From: Bacteroidales bacterium
GTDB taxonomy: Bacteria; Bacteroidota; Bacteroidia; Bacteroidales; GCA-2748055
Reading direction: 5' to 3'
Length of the DNA: 44,272 nt
NCBI GenBank assembly: GCA_029931975.1
Contig: JAOZQY010000029.1
Span: 1-44,272, forward strand
Within the stretch, counting starts at the first letter, position 1. Each line of letters opens with the position of its first letter. Both the position numbers and the translations under genes were made by a program. Under the pieces are notes generated by a model, which saw only the letters and a list, made by a program, of their open reading frames with translations, was not told the DNA's origin and made no database searches. Shown here piece by piece: positions 25,549-34,341 of the stretch.

Positions 25549-28251
25549 CTAGTTATTGGGAACCTCCATCAGTATTTCCTGATAGATATCAGGTCTGCGT
25601 TGCTGGCTATTCCTGTTGTAGGCACGTGCATTGCGTAATCTTTTCAGATCCAGTGTGGCTTTCATGTAATGTTCCCCGGTTTCTGCACTGGAAGCCTTGA
25701 TGATACCCGGCCAGTCAGCAATCATGGTCCCGCTGCCGTAAGCCTGGTTGGTACAGATCATGGATACGGTATTGTGCCAGATGGCGGTTTTTACAATATA
25801 GTCCTCCACGGCTCCAAAACGGCTGTTTGCCCAGACAAGTATTTCGGCACCCTTGAGTGAAAGAATGCGGAAAGGTTCCGGGAACCATCCGTCGTAGCAG
25901 GTCAGGATTCCAATCTTCGCAAAATCCAGATCGAAGACCGGAAACTTATTGCCTCTTTTCATGATCCATTCCGGATCATTTTCAAGAAACCATTGTTCAT
26001 CTTTTCCTGAGGGGGGCTTGCTATAGGCCGGTTGTCCTTCGTATTTGTCTATCGCGGCATGGGTCTTATAGTATTTCCCCATAAGTTCCCCGTCTTTTCC
26101 AAACAGGAAGATGGCATTGGAGAAACTTCCGTCCTCAAATACTTCCCAGCCTCCTATAATTACATAGATGTTATTTCGCGCAGCTGCCCTGGCCAGAGCC
26201 TCTGTCTCTTTCCCTGGAACCTTGATCCTGCCCAGGCAATACTCGGGGAACACCACCAGCCTGGCACTGTCCTTCGATGCTCTTTCGATATAGGGGATCA
26301 CTTTCCCGCATACATCTAACTCCAGACCCGGAGTTACCGTTTTATCGTATCCTGATAACTGAACTGCTGCCACTTTAACCTGGTCGGCCTTTACCGTGGG
26401 GAGCCAGGTAGTGATATGAGTTCCATTCCAGTTATTTACAGAGGCATAATCAACCATGGAAATTCTTCCTTCTGAGCTTGGTACCTGGAACTGCATCCGG
26501 GTCCCTGGCAGAGTGGGTTGCTCCGGAACAATATCCACATAGCCATCCTCAGAAATGATGGAAACAGCCTCGTTGTATTCCGGATCCATATTCTCATCTC
26601 TGGAGAGTACTATGGGCCCCCTTACCAGGGCCTTGAAATAGTCGCCGGAACGATTGCTTCCGTAGGGAGCATCCAGGATCCGGCAGCTCATATCCAGTTC
26701 CAATTCTATCAGATCATCCGGGCTCCATGTACGGTCAATCGCTGCATAGGTTCCGGGTCTGACATCCATGGTCTGGTCGTTAACTTTAAGGAGGGTATTG
26801 CTGCTCCACTCCGGAATGCGGATGCGCAGGGTAAATCTTTCTTTTTTTGGAGAGTCAACCCGGATAACTACCTGACCACTTAAGGGAAAATCAGTCTCAA
26901 TGGTCAGCTCGAGTGGATTGTCCCGGGGACTGGCCAGGCTGGCTTCACAGGCGTTAAAGAGATTAATGACCGGTCCCTCATTGGAGTTCATAACGGCCAC
27001 ATAGGGCAGATAGGCCAGTCCCATGGGACCATTCAGGTTACAACAGCTTACATGCACATCATTGATAATTCCTCCCCATCCGGTGGTGATGGTCTTCGAT
27101 CCATTCAGGCGGTTCACATAACTAAAACCATCTCCTCCCGGTTTCATGGCTCCTATCAGCCCATTATATGCATACTTCTCAATCATATCCATGGCAGATG
27201 GATCGCCAGTGAGTCTCAGAATCTGGCTACAGAGTTTCAACCAGGTAACTCCCACACAGGTTTCCATCATACGGTTCATATCCGGATTGGTTTGTTCCAG
27301 GGCGGTATTTCCCCAGCCTTCACCCATTACTGCTGGATGGTGGACATCTCCACCGGCGTTTCCAATAATGGTAATTTCCTTTTCCTTGATCTTTTCAAAG
27401 AGGTTCAATGCTGCGGTTTTCCAGTGCTCGTTCCCGGTAACGCGGTAGTATTCCACCAGGCCTTCAAAGAGAGACATCATTTCATAGGCCTTGGGGTACG
27501 CGCCCCCGATGTCGATGGGATCTGTATTGTTAAAGGCATCTTCTATCACATTATGTCCCAGGGCACCCCCTTCTTCCTCCACGATGTACCTGGCGAAATC
27601 CAGGTAGTCCTGCTTCCCGGTCAGATTGAAGAGTCGCATCATGGGTTCGAGCAGGGTGCTCGATTCGATATGATTGGGGCTCCATCCCTGGTCTACGATC
27701 CTGATTAGGGGAGCTGGCCCAATCTGTTCGACAATGCAATCGGCCTGTCGGATCATGGCCTGAAGAACTGATGGATCCTTCTCCACATGGGTATAGTAGC
27801 CAAGTAACCCAAGCAATACGTATTTTCTTTCCCAGAGATCCCCACCCTGGCTATCGGGCTGATCAGCCACTTCCGAGCAGCTGATACTTCCATTCTCCTT
27901 TACGGTACTTAGTAAATCTTCGACCGTTGCTTTCAGAACCTTTTTCAGTTCAGGATCCTGTGTATAGCGGTAGAACATACTTCCCGAGCGGACTGCTTTC
28001 CCCCACATTTCACCCTGGGCAAAGAATTTTCTACCGTTTCTGAATAAATCAACCAGGCTGTCATAGGGGACTACCCCTTTATTCCAGTTTTCAATGGAAC
28101 GCTGGATATCCTCTTCGAAGTAGCCGGTAAATTTGAGTGAATGTGCAGGAATAGGTATGAACGTATCCTCAGACTTGCTTGTTTTATTGCATGCACAAGT
28201 GATAAGTATCAGGCTTACAAGCAGTAATACGAATAGGGGATTTGATCTCAT
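25549..28251 (-). CDS. GH127 (DUF1680) glycosidase fused to a carbon-nitrogen hydrolase
   Basis: A 900-residue lipoprotein (signal 1-18, lipobox near C19/C21). Residues about 40-618 are GH127, the family of Zn-dependent beta-L-arabinofuranosidases using a Cys nucleophile. E330-T-C332 and C403-C404 match its Zn-binding and nucleophile motifs, and NAGGDVHHPAVMGEGWGN carries acid/base candidates. The GH127 end VDYASVNNWNG...TTWLP looks complete. With almost no linker, residues about 623-895 are a nitrilase-superfamily domain with the full Glu-Lys-Cys triad: E670 (VVFPEY), K729 (GKYYKT), C785 (ILTCYDGWF). Nitrilases cleave amide or nitrile C-N bonds. The fusion suggests removal of a furanose and an amide-type group from one exported substrate. 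Both halves look catalytically intact. Confidence 0.9.
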   Translation of the reverse strand: MRSNPLFVLLLVSLILITCACNKTSKSEDTFIPIPAHSLKFTGYFEEDIQRSIENWNKGVVPYDSLVDLFRNGRKFFAQGEMWGKAVRSGSMFYRYTQDPELKKVLKATVEDLLSTVKENGSISCSEVADQPDSQGGDLWERKYVLLGLLGYYTHVEKDPSVLQAMIRQADCIVEQIGPAPLIRIVDQGWSPNHIESSTLLEPMMRLFNLTGKQDYLDFARYIVEEEGGALGHNVIEDAFNNTDPIDIGGAYPKAYEMMSLFEGLVEYYRVTGNEHWKTAALNLFEKIKEKEITIIGNAGGDVHHPAVMGEGWGNTALEQTNPDMNRMMETCVGVTWLKLCSQILRLTGDPSAMDMIEKYAYNGLIGAMKPGGDGFSYVNRLNGSKTITTGWGGIINDVHVSCCNLNGPMGLAYLPYVAVMNSNEGPVINLFNACEASLASPRDNPLELTIETDFPLSGQVVIRVDSPKKERFTLRIRIPEWSSNTLLKVNDQTMDVRPGTYAAIDRTWSPDDLIELELDMSCRILDAPYGSNRSGDYFKALVRGPIVLSRDENMDPEYNEAVSIISEDGYVDIVPEQPTLPGTRMQFQVPSSEGRISMVDYASVNNWNGTHITTWLPTVKADQVKVAAVQLSGYDKTVTPGLELDVCGKVIPYIERASKDSARLVVFPEYCLGRIKVPGKETEALARAAARNNIYVIIGGWEVFEDGSFSNAIFLFGKDGELMGKYYKTHAAIDKYEGQPAYSKPPSGKDEQWFLENDPEWIMKRGNKFPVFDLDFAKIGILTCYDGWFPEPFRILSLKGAEILVWANSRFGAVEDYIVKTAIWHNTVSMICTNQAYGSGTMIADWPGIIKASSAETGEHYMKATLDLKRLRNARAYNRNSQQRRPDIYQEILMEVPNN

Positions 28252-28342
28252 AGTTTTATATTAATGTGTCTTACTTAGTTCGATAATTACTGAACCACCG
28301 GCTGTCCACTGATCGCTCGAAATAGTTTAGCTTATTCATTTC

Positions 28343-30328
28343 TCATTCAGTATTATCCAGGACCCTCAGGTTGATTCCGGCCCACATGGTATTTACATTT
28401 GGTGTATCTGATAATTTAATCAGAAGTCTGTTGCTTCCCTGTTTCAACTCAGCATCGATCAAATTGCTGACAAAACCATTATGTACCAGGGAATCTGAAT
28501 GAATCAAAGTTCCGTTGAGGAAGACCTGCAGCGGATCATCATAGGAGAGCTGCAGCCTGACTTTCTTATCCTCATCACTTGTAAGCTCCGTACTGGCCAT
28601 CATGGCCCGGGCATAGTATCCCATGTGGTGATTTCCTCCCAGATTATTCATCACATGTCCATAGGCATACATAAGGTTTAGAAAGGAGCCTGAAGCCTTT
28701 TGTTTCGCCCAGCCATCATAGGTGCCATACAGTTTTTTGCTGAATATGATGTGTTCGGCCTCTGCTGGCATTCCCTGATCCAGTTCAGATATATCCGGCA
28801 GGACCCCGAACAGCCTGTCCAGGTCCGAAACATCAGGGGTATTCCCATCTTTCAGGAGTTCTTTTACCGTAACGGGTCCGAAGACCAGCCATTCCCTGTC
28901 TTCAGCTTCAGTCTCGGTCATGGTCATGTCTTCCGGGGAATCCTGGTACCAGAAGGCCACAGAACGGGGTGATAATCCTTCTGTAACTCCCCAGTTTACT
29001 GCAATGGATTCGCTGAAAGGGTAGGGGTTCTCCAGGTGAATACGCATGCGCCCCTGGTCATTGTCAAAAGCCTCACTGTATGGAAAATTCTCTCCCTTAC
29101 CAAAGAAGGCAAAGGAGAAATAGTCCTCCCCATTGATACCATGCAGGAACAGGGGTTGCGAAGTTCCTGCATCGATCACGGTGAAATCCCCTCCACCATG
29201 GTCATGGTGGGTGTCGAAAATACTCATTCCCACCCAGTGACCCTTTCCACGTGTGGATAGGACCTGGAAGGGTAAATATCCGACCGAGCTGTCCACCCGG
29301 GTGTGTAGTGCATGGAAGTAGCCCCAGCCGGGTTCAAATTCCCCCACCTGTTCAAGATCAACTTCCAGGTTCCACTCTTCATTTGGACTGCTTCCTGTGA
29401 TTTCAATTTCTGCCGAAGAAGCAAAGGGCATGGGGAAATAGCACTGGTTATTATTCAGGGCCACCCCCCGGAAGGGCCCAAAGAAATCGGCCAGGTCCAC
29501 ATTCACAGCAGGAGAATCAGAATTATCAAAGCGGATTTGCATGGTGACTCCTTTACGTTTGGTGTTAAGTGCAAGACGCCTGATAATGGCCGGACCCTCA
29601 ATTCGGACCTTTTTATCTCCCGTGAAACGCCATTTCCTGGTTGTGGTTTCAGGAAGTATTGGTTCAGATGAGTCAGCGACCTTATCCTGAGATTCGTATT
29701 GCAGGTCGATGGAAGTGCCATCCGGATCGTTATTCTGCACCAATGAAATCCCTTCCATGGATTTATCCTCCAGGCGGTAGTCCAGCTGGAGAAACACCAA
29801 TCCAATAAGGGGATTTGCAACAAGCTCTACTCGCAGAGACTTTTCAAAGGGTACCGGGAGATAGAAATTATAAGAGTCATAATCCACCCTGCTTCCCCCC
29901 GGAAAAATGAATTCCTGCTCACACTTAGGGGCAGCATCAACCAGTTCATCAAAGGGACCGGTAATGGATGGATGCTGCTCACCATCCACATAAAACTCCA
30001 GGATAAAGGGGCTTTTACCGGGTCCGTGTGTTTCCCAGATATGCCTTAAGCTGCCACTTCCTTCCAGGTCAAGGATGGTCTTCCTTCCGTTCTCACCCAG
30101 CATGGCCGGTCGCAGACATATGGTCTCCAGTCCAAGTACAAAAGAGTTTTTCCCTGCTTTGTAAGTTTTTATATGATGAAGGTTGAGGAGTTCTTTTTGC
30201 AGGGCAGGAGGAAATGCCCGTTCCGCTATTTTGGGACCGGGAGATGAACTGCATGAGGACAAAATCAGTAGCAGTATTAAAATGACCCAATATCTGGTGT
30301 ATCCTGTATTAAGTGTTCTTGTATTCAT
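28343..30328 (-). CDS. GH172/DUF2961-type lipoprotein
   Basis: A 661-residue lipoprotein (lipobox ILSSC). DUF2961 features are GSGSLRHIWETHGPG, FILEFYVDGEQHPSITGPFDELV, PFEKSLRVELV, and the second jelly roll with VNVDLADFFGPFRG and NNNQCYFPMPFASSAEI. GH172 members hydrolyse alpha-furanosides such as D-fructofuranose or D-arabinofuranose and work as oligomers. This copy is divergent; the usual catalytic glutamates cannot be pinned with certainty. A C-terminal beta-domain (about 570-661, FLNGTLIHSDSLVHNG) is added. The 91-base gap to the GH127 fusion is among the larger ones in the block. Confidence 0.75.
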   Translation of the reverse strand: MNTRTLNTGYTRYWVILILLLILSSCSSSPGPKIAERAFPPALQKELLNLHHIKTYKAGKNSFVLGLETICLRPAMLGENGRKTILDLEGSGSLRHIWETHGPGKSPFILEFYVDGEQHPSITGPFDELVDAAPKCEQEFIFPGGSRVDYDSYNFYLPVPFEKSLRVELVANPLIGLVFLQLDYRLEDKSMEGISLVQNNDPDGTSIDLQYESQDKVADSSEPILPETTTRKWRFTGDKKVRIEGPAIIRRLALNTKRKGVTMQIRFDNSDSPAVNVDLADFFGPFRGVALNNNQCYFPMPFASSAEIEITGSSPNEEWNLEVDLEQVGEFEPGWGYFHALHTRVDSSVGYLPFQVLSTRGKGHWVGMSIFDTHHDHGGGDFTVIDAGTSQPLFLHGINGEDYFSFAFFGKGENFPYSEAFDNDQGRMRIHLENPYPFSESIAVNWGVTEGLSPRSVAFWYQDSPEDMTMTETEAEDREWLVFGPVTVKELLKDGNTPDVSDLDRLFGVLPDISELDQGMPAEAEHIIFSKKLYGTYDGWAKQKASGSFLNLMYAYGHVMNNLGGNHHMGYYARAMMASTELTSDEDKKVRLQLSYDDPLQVFLNGTLIHSDSLVHNGFVSNLIDAELKQGSNRLLIKLSDTPNVNTMWAGINLRVLDNTE

Positions 30329-30337
30329 CAGCTTGGC

Positions 30338-32104
30338 TTAGTTTAGTTTTATTAATCCCTCAAAACTCCTGTAATGCTCCTGGATGCCCAGTTCATCCAT
30401 TAGTTCCCTGACCTCAATGGTTTTCAGAGGTCCGGTATCGAATCCCTCTCCCTGGTCGTTATCATAGACCCAGGTGGGGGTTGGCCACAAACAGGCCCGG
30501 AATTTGATGGTGCGGTAAAACTCCAGGCTGACGCCCTGCTGACCATGGTGAGCCATCTGCAGGTAATCGCAATCCAGGTCGTCCCGGTAAGGGCCGTTCA
30601 ACAGACGATCTCCGCCTTCCTTACCCATATCTCCCAGGAAAACCATGGACTTTTTTGCATCCCATACCCGGATGGCCATGGATGAATTATTGTAGGGGTT
30701 GACTGTGATATCGGGATTTGACACGCTTAGTATTTTAAATTTTGTCTGGTCAATTACTATGGTCGTTCCCGGCTCTGTGAAATTCACCACATGGATTCCG
30801 GAACTATCCAGGTTCCTGTAAAAATCCTCTGTCAGGGACGTAAACCCGGTTTCATAGGCCTGGTAAAACGATGGGAGCAAGGCTGAATGATAAATGGTTT
30901 TTATCCTGATGTCATCCGGATCCATTAATATCTGATTTAAGGCACTCATATGGTCGTTGTGCGGGTGACTGATAAACCAGGCTTCCACTTCATTGCCCAG
31001 GGCAGCAAGAAAACCTTTCAGGTAGGCGGTTTCCTCCATCATGCCTCCGTCCATCACAGCAATTTTCCCATTACTCATTTGGAAAACATAGGAGTTACCG
31101 ATGGTATTGACCTGCGAGGGCAGCTGCCAAAGGGTAAAATTTGAATCCTTCTGTTTTTTCTCTGTCAGGGGAGTCTGTATCATCAATGATTCAATGATCC
31201 CGGCCAGTTCTTCATTTGAGATCCTGTTGTATAACCTGAGGTCCTTTCCTCCGGCCTTGCTTTTCCACTGAGCTCCCTGCTCCAAGGAAAATTCCAGGTT
31301 TCCCTTCTTGACCTTGAAGTAATCACTTTCTCCATTAATGGCATACAGGGTGGAAATCTGGTCCCAGCTGCTTCGGTCGATCTCACCGTAGTGCTTTTCC
31401 CACAGGCGATAGACTGTCTTTATAGGATTGTTGTCCTCTAAGTTCTGAGTTTGCTTTCCCGTTTTCACCTCCTGTCCGTCCACGGTAAAAACAATGGGAA
31501 CGGGACATTCATTTATGGCGATTTCAGAAGCAACCCGGTCCCATTTCATGTTCCAGTTCATGCCTTCACCCAGCATGGCTACCCACATCTTCACCTTCTT
31601 CTGAACCAATTCTTTGCCAGTTAAAGGGCTTAGCTCATCTGCTTTGGATTCCAGGAGCCCGGCTATATTGGTTAAATGTCCCACCGAAACCAGGGTGACA
31701 CTCCCATCTTCTTCAGAGGACAGAATTCGCCTGTAGAGATGTGTGGCTTCCTCAATGTCCTTGCTTGCTCCCAGGTCATTGGGAAATTCTTTAGCAATCG
31801 TTTCGGCATATACCGATCCTTTGTTCACACCTTCGATAAATGGTGCTCCAATGGGAATATCTGGTCGGCCCCGGAAGGTATTGACAGCATCCAGGGCAAA
31901 GGGGCTCCAGAAATGGGTGGTAGAGAGGATGGTTGCCAGGATTTGAACGTCGCCCCGGTCTGCAAAAGTATGTAGCATATAGAGGGCACCCACATCATCA
32001 ATATCGGAATCAAAATCGGTGTCAAAAATGATTTTTTCCTGGCTGTATATATTGAAGAAACAGGCACTAATCAGTATTAGTGAAACAAGGATGTTCTTTT
32101 TCAT
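30338..32104 (-). CDS. Nucleoside hydrolase-like domain fused to a metallo-beta-lactamase fold
   Basis: A 588-residue exported protein (signal 1-21). Residues about 24-312 belong to the inosine-uridine nucleoside hydrolase superfamily. The Ca-binding aspartate cluster is DTDFDSDIDDVGAL (D28, D30, D36, D37), with VSVGHLTNIAGLL and MWVAMLGEGMNWN following. Residues about 322-588 are a ComEC-like metallo-beta-lactamase fold: SHPHNDHMSAL (H380, H382, D384, H385), FLGDMGKEG (D492), QMAHHGQQG (H519/H520). The first half would cleave an N- or O-riboside-type bond and the second a phosphoester or ester; neither substrate is known. Both metal sites look complete. The gene is 9 bases upstream of the DUF2961 gene. 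Confidence 0.85.
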   Translation of the reverse strand: MKKNILVSLILISACFFNIYSQEKIIFDTDFDSDIDDVGALYMLHTFADRGDVQILATILSTTHFWSPFALDAVNTFRGRPDIPIGAPFIEGVNKGSVYAETIAKEFPNDLGASKDIEEATHLYRRILSSEEDGSVTLVSVGHLTNIAGLLESKADELSPLTGKELVQKKVKMWVAMLGEGMNWNMKWDRVASEIAINECPVPIVFTVDGQEVKTGKQTQNLEDNNPIKTVYRLWEKHYGEIDRSSWDQISTLYAINGESDYFKVKKGNLEFSLEQGAQWKSKAGGKDLRLYNRISNEELAGIIESLMIQTPLTEKKQKDSNFTLWQLPSQVNTIGNSYVFQMSNGKIAVMDGGMMEETAYLKGFLAALGNEVEAWFISHPHNDHMSALNQILMDPDDIRIKTIYHSALLPSFYQAYETGFTSLTEDFYRNLDSSGIHVVNFTEPGTTIVIDQTKFKILSVSNPDITVNPYNNSSMAIRVWDAKKSMVFLGDMGKEGGDRLLNGPYRDDLDCDYLQMAHHGQQGVSLEFYRTIKFRACLWPTPTWVYDNDQGEGFDTGPLKTIEVRELMDELGIQEHYRSFEGLIKLN

Positions 32105-32110
32105 GGTTGA

Positions 32111-34195
32111 TTATTTTTTCCATATCACACGATAGTTGAACCTTCGGTTGGGGGCGGTATCGCCTCCGGTACATAGGGAAATAGGATCTTTAAGTTCCCC
32201 GGGATTGTCGCTCCATTTGAAGTCAAAACTAACAGCTTTTCCTTCGAGGCCCAGCTGATCTCTTGGAATAAGCAGCTCCAGTTGATTTTTTGCATATCTG
32301 AATCTCAGGGTGCCCGCTTTGGTCCATTCTTCCTTTTCTTCATTATATTTCTGGAGAACGGTGTTTTTGTCATCTGTGATCTGACCGTTGACCAGGTAGT
32401 CATATCCATACCAGCCGGTCGATGCATCCTGATCCGCATCAATAAGCAGGAGCATCCAGTTCTCATCCTGGTGGGATGTCAGTGTCTGATCTGTTTCAAC
32501 GTAGAATGCAATATTCCTCTTGTCCACAGCCACCCTGGAGCTAATGATATCGTTTCGTCCCGATTCGTCCGTATAATACAGATTCCCGTATCCGGGATGG
32601 TCGCGGTGGAACACATCTCCCCTGGTGTCGCGGTACTCAACCCCAATTCCGGTCCAGTCTTCAAACTTTCCATCAATCTTCACCTTATGAAATTCCCTCA
32701 GCGCTGGAATGGGGCGCACCCCCTTATAGCGGCGGATATTCTGGGCCATCTGCATGTAATAGTTATCGGTGTACCCATCTTTCATGGGGTGGATGCAGCG
32801 GTTGAATTCTGCATTGTATTGATCCACAAAGATGAAAGGATTGTCTCTTCCAAGCCATGGCATGGTGTAGTCGCTTGGGGAAGGGGAGATGCCTCCTTCA
32901 GCAGTGGGTTGATATTTTCCGGCGGTCCACTCGTTCCAGTCATTGAGATATAGAAACTCCGGATCGGCCTCAAGAGCTTCATCCCAGCGCTCCTGGAAAT
33001 AGATGCCATATGCAGTTGGATTATCCACGGTATCACCCAACCATGGAACATAAGCAGGTGCCGGCATATCGTATTCATCCAGAGCAGGTTGTCCGTTTTC
33101 GCGGGACCAGGACTTGCCTACCCCCATGTTCTTATCTGTCATGGTAACCGGGTGCTGTGCAGCAGTGACTGCAGCCTCTTCCCGTTTTCCCTTGTGGGTT
33201 GAAAGGAGCTCTTCTGGCTTTAATGCTTTAACTTTTTCGTCGGCCAGACTATAACCGAAGCTCCAGTTGTCTTCCGTTCCTACAAAACGTTCTTCGCCCC
33301 ATTCATAGTAGCCCCACCACATGGTGCGAAGTGTGAAGAAGTTCTTGACTTCTTTGGTATAATCCGGGTAGAACTCCTCCGCATAGTCAGGATCCTGGTA
33401 ATGGGGATGATCGGGGTTTGTTTTTGCATCCGGATCGTAATTGGGGTTTGGGTGCCTGATTCCTCCCCGGTTGGCATCAAAAGCAGGTTTCCCATTATAT
33501 AGTAAAAGAGGCTTATCGTCCCAGTAAAACCAGAGATCGGTATATTTTTCTTCTTTGTAGATCTTTTCGTATAAATCCTGAACCACGGTAATAACCGGAC
33601 CATTAAAAGCCCAGAAACAAAATTTGGGTACAATATTTCCTTCTTCCTTCATCTGGTGCATGACCTTGAAAGTCTTTTCCCACTCATCCCAATAGCGCAC
33701 AGCATTGGTTACATCCATAACCAGTACGTCCACACCGGCATCGGTAAGCATGGACAGATCCTTGCGGATTACATACTCATCCTGACTGAGGAAATAGCCC
33801 ATTTCGGGTTCTCCCCAGTGATAGGAGTTGGTATACCAGAGTTCATGATTGGCATCCAGCCGGGCCCCCGGGTCTTTATTCAGGATTTTGCTTACGTCTG
33901 CCTGATAGTCTTCCCCCTCTCGATGTTTATCCTGGGTATGCCAGGTAATGTAGAAGATTCCGGTGATCCGCCTTTGATCCTCCTTCACAGGGCCGACTTC
34001 TTCGTAGGAAGGCATGGTGCGCCCAAGGGCATCGGATGCCACCCAGGTATCGGAATACAGGTCTCTATATGATTTATTCCCCTTGTCAGACTGGGAGCTC
34101 TGAACACTTTCATCCACTGTATTGCAGGCCAGAGGAAGGAACATCAGTATCAGGATAAATCTTGAAAAAATGGAGTTTAGACAGTTAGGTTTCAT
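32111..34195 (-). CDS. GH71/GH99-like TIM-barrel protein with C-terminal CBM9-like domain
   Basis: 694 residues starting at ATG 34195, which opens a clean lipoprotein signal (FLPLAC); the frame extends 11 codons further upstream. The catalytic-type barrel (about 70-530) shows GIFYITWHT, MLTDAGVDVLVMDVTNAV and LYLNDWNEWTAGKY, the NEW motif being shared by GH71/GH99-like and related proteins. The last 150 residues (VKIDGKFEDWTGIGVEYRDTRGD, WMLLLIDADQDASTGW) are a CBM9/DOMON-like beta-sandwich. It is 6 bases upstream of the nucleoside hydrolase fusion. Mannoside or glucan specificity is unproven. Confidence 0.7.
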   Translation of the reverse strand: MKPNCLNSIFSRFILILMFLPLACNTVDESVQSSQSDKGNKSYRDLYSDTWVASDALGRTMPSYEEVGPVKEDQRRITGIFYITWHTQDKHREGEDYQADVSKILNKDPGARLDANHELWYTNSYHWGEPEMGYFLSQDEYVIRKDLSMLTDAGVDVLVMDVTNAVRYWDEWEKTFKVMHQMKEEGNIVPKFCFWAFNGPVITVVQDLYEKIYKEEKYTDLWFYWDDKPLLLYNGKPAFDANRGGIRHPNPNYDPDAKTNPDHPHYQDPDYAEEFYPDYTKEVKNFFTLRTMWWGYYEWGEERFVGTEDNWSFGYSLADEKVKALKPEELLSTHKGKREEAAVTAAQHPVTMTDKNMGVGKSWSRENGQPALDEYDMPAPAYVPWLGDTVDNPTAYGIYFQERWDEALEADPEFLYLNDWNEWTAGKYQPTAEGGISPSPSDYTMPWLGRDNPFIFVDQYNAEFNRCIHPMKDGYTDNYYMQMAQNIRRYKGVRPIPALREFHKVKIDGKFEDWTGIGVEYRDTRGDVFHRDHPGYGNLYYTDESGRNDIISSRVAVDKRNIAFYVETDQTLTSHQDENWMLLLIDADQDASTGWYGYDYLVNGQITDDKNTVLQKYNEEKEEWTKAGTLRFRYAKNQLELLIPRDQLGLEGKAVSFDFKWSDNPGELKDPISLCTGGDTAPNRRFNYRVIWKK

Positions 34196-34265
34196 GTTGG
34201 AATTTATTAATTCGACGTTTAAATTCATACTTTAGAAAATAATGGATCCGGAAACCTTCTTTTGG

Positions 34266-34278
34266 ACTGCAATGCAGT
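34266..34278. promoter_or_regulatory. Perfect 13-bp palindrome in the 146-bp operon gap
   Basis: ACTGCAATGCAGT is a perfect dyad around a central A, lying between the amidohydrolase stop (34342) and the GH71/99-like start (34195). It could be a regulator operator or part of a processing hairpin. No poly-T tract follows. Confidence 0.35.
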
Positions 34279-34341
34279 GGAGGTGCTTAAGAAGGCAAGT
34301 ATCTGGAAAAAAAGTATTCGTTTCATTATCAAGGCTGGTTA

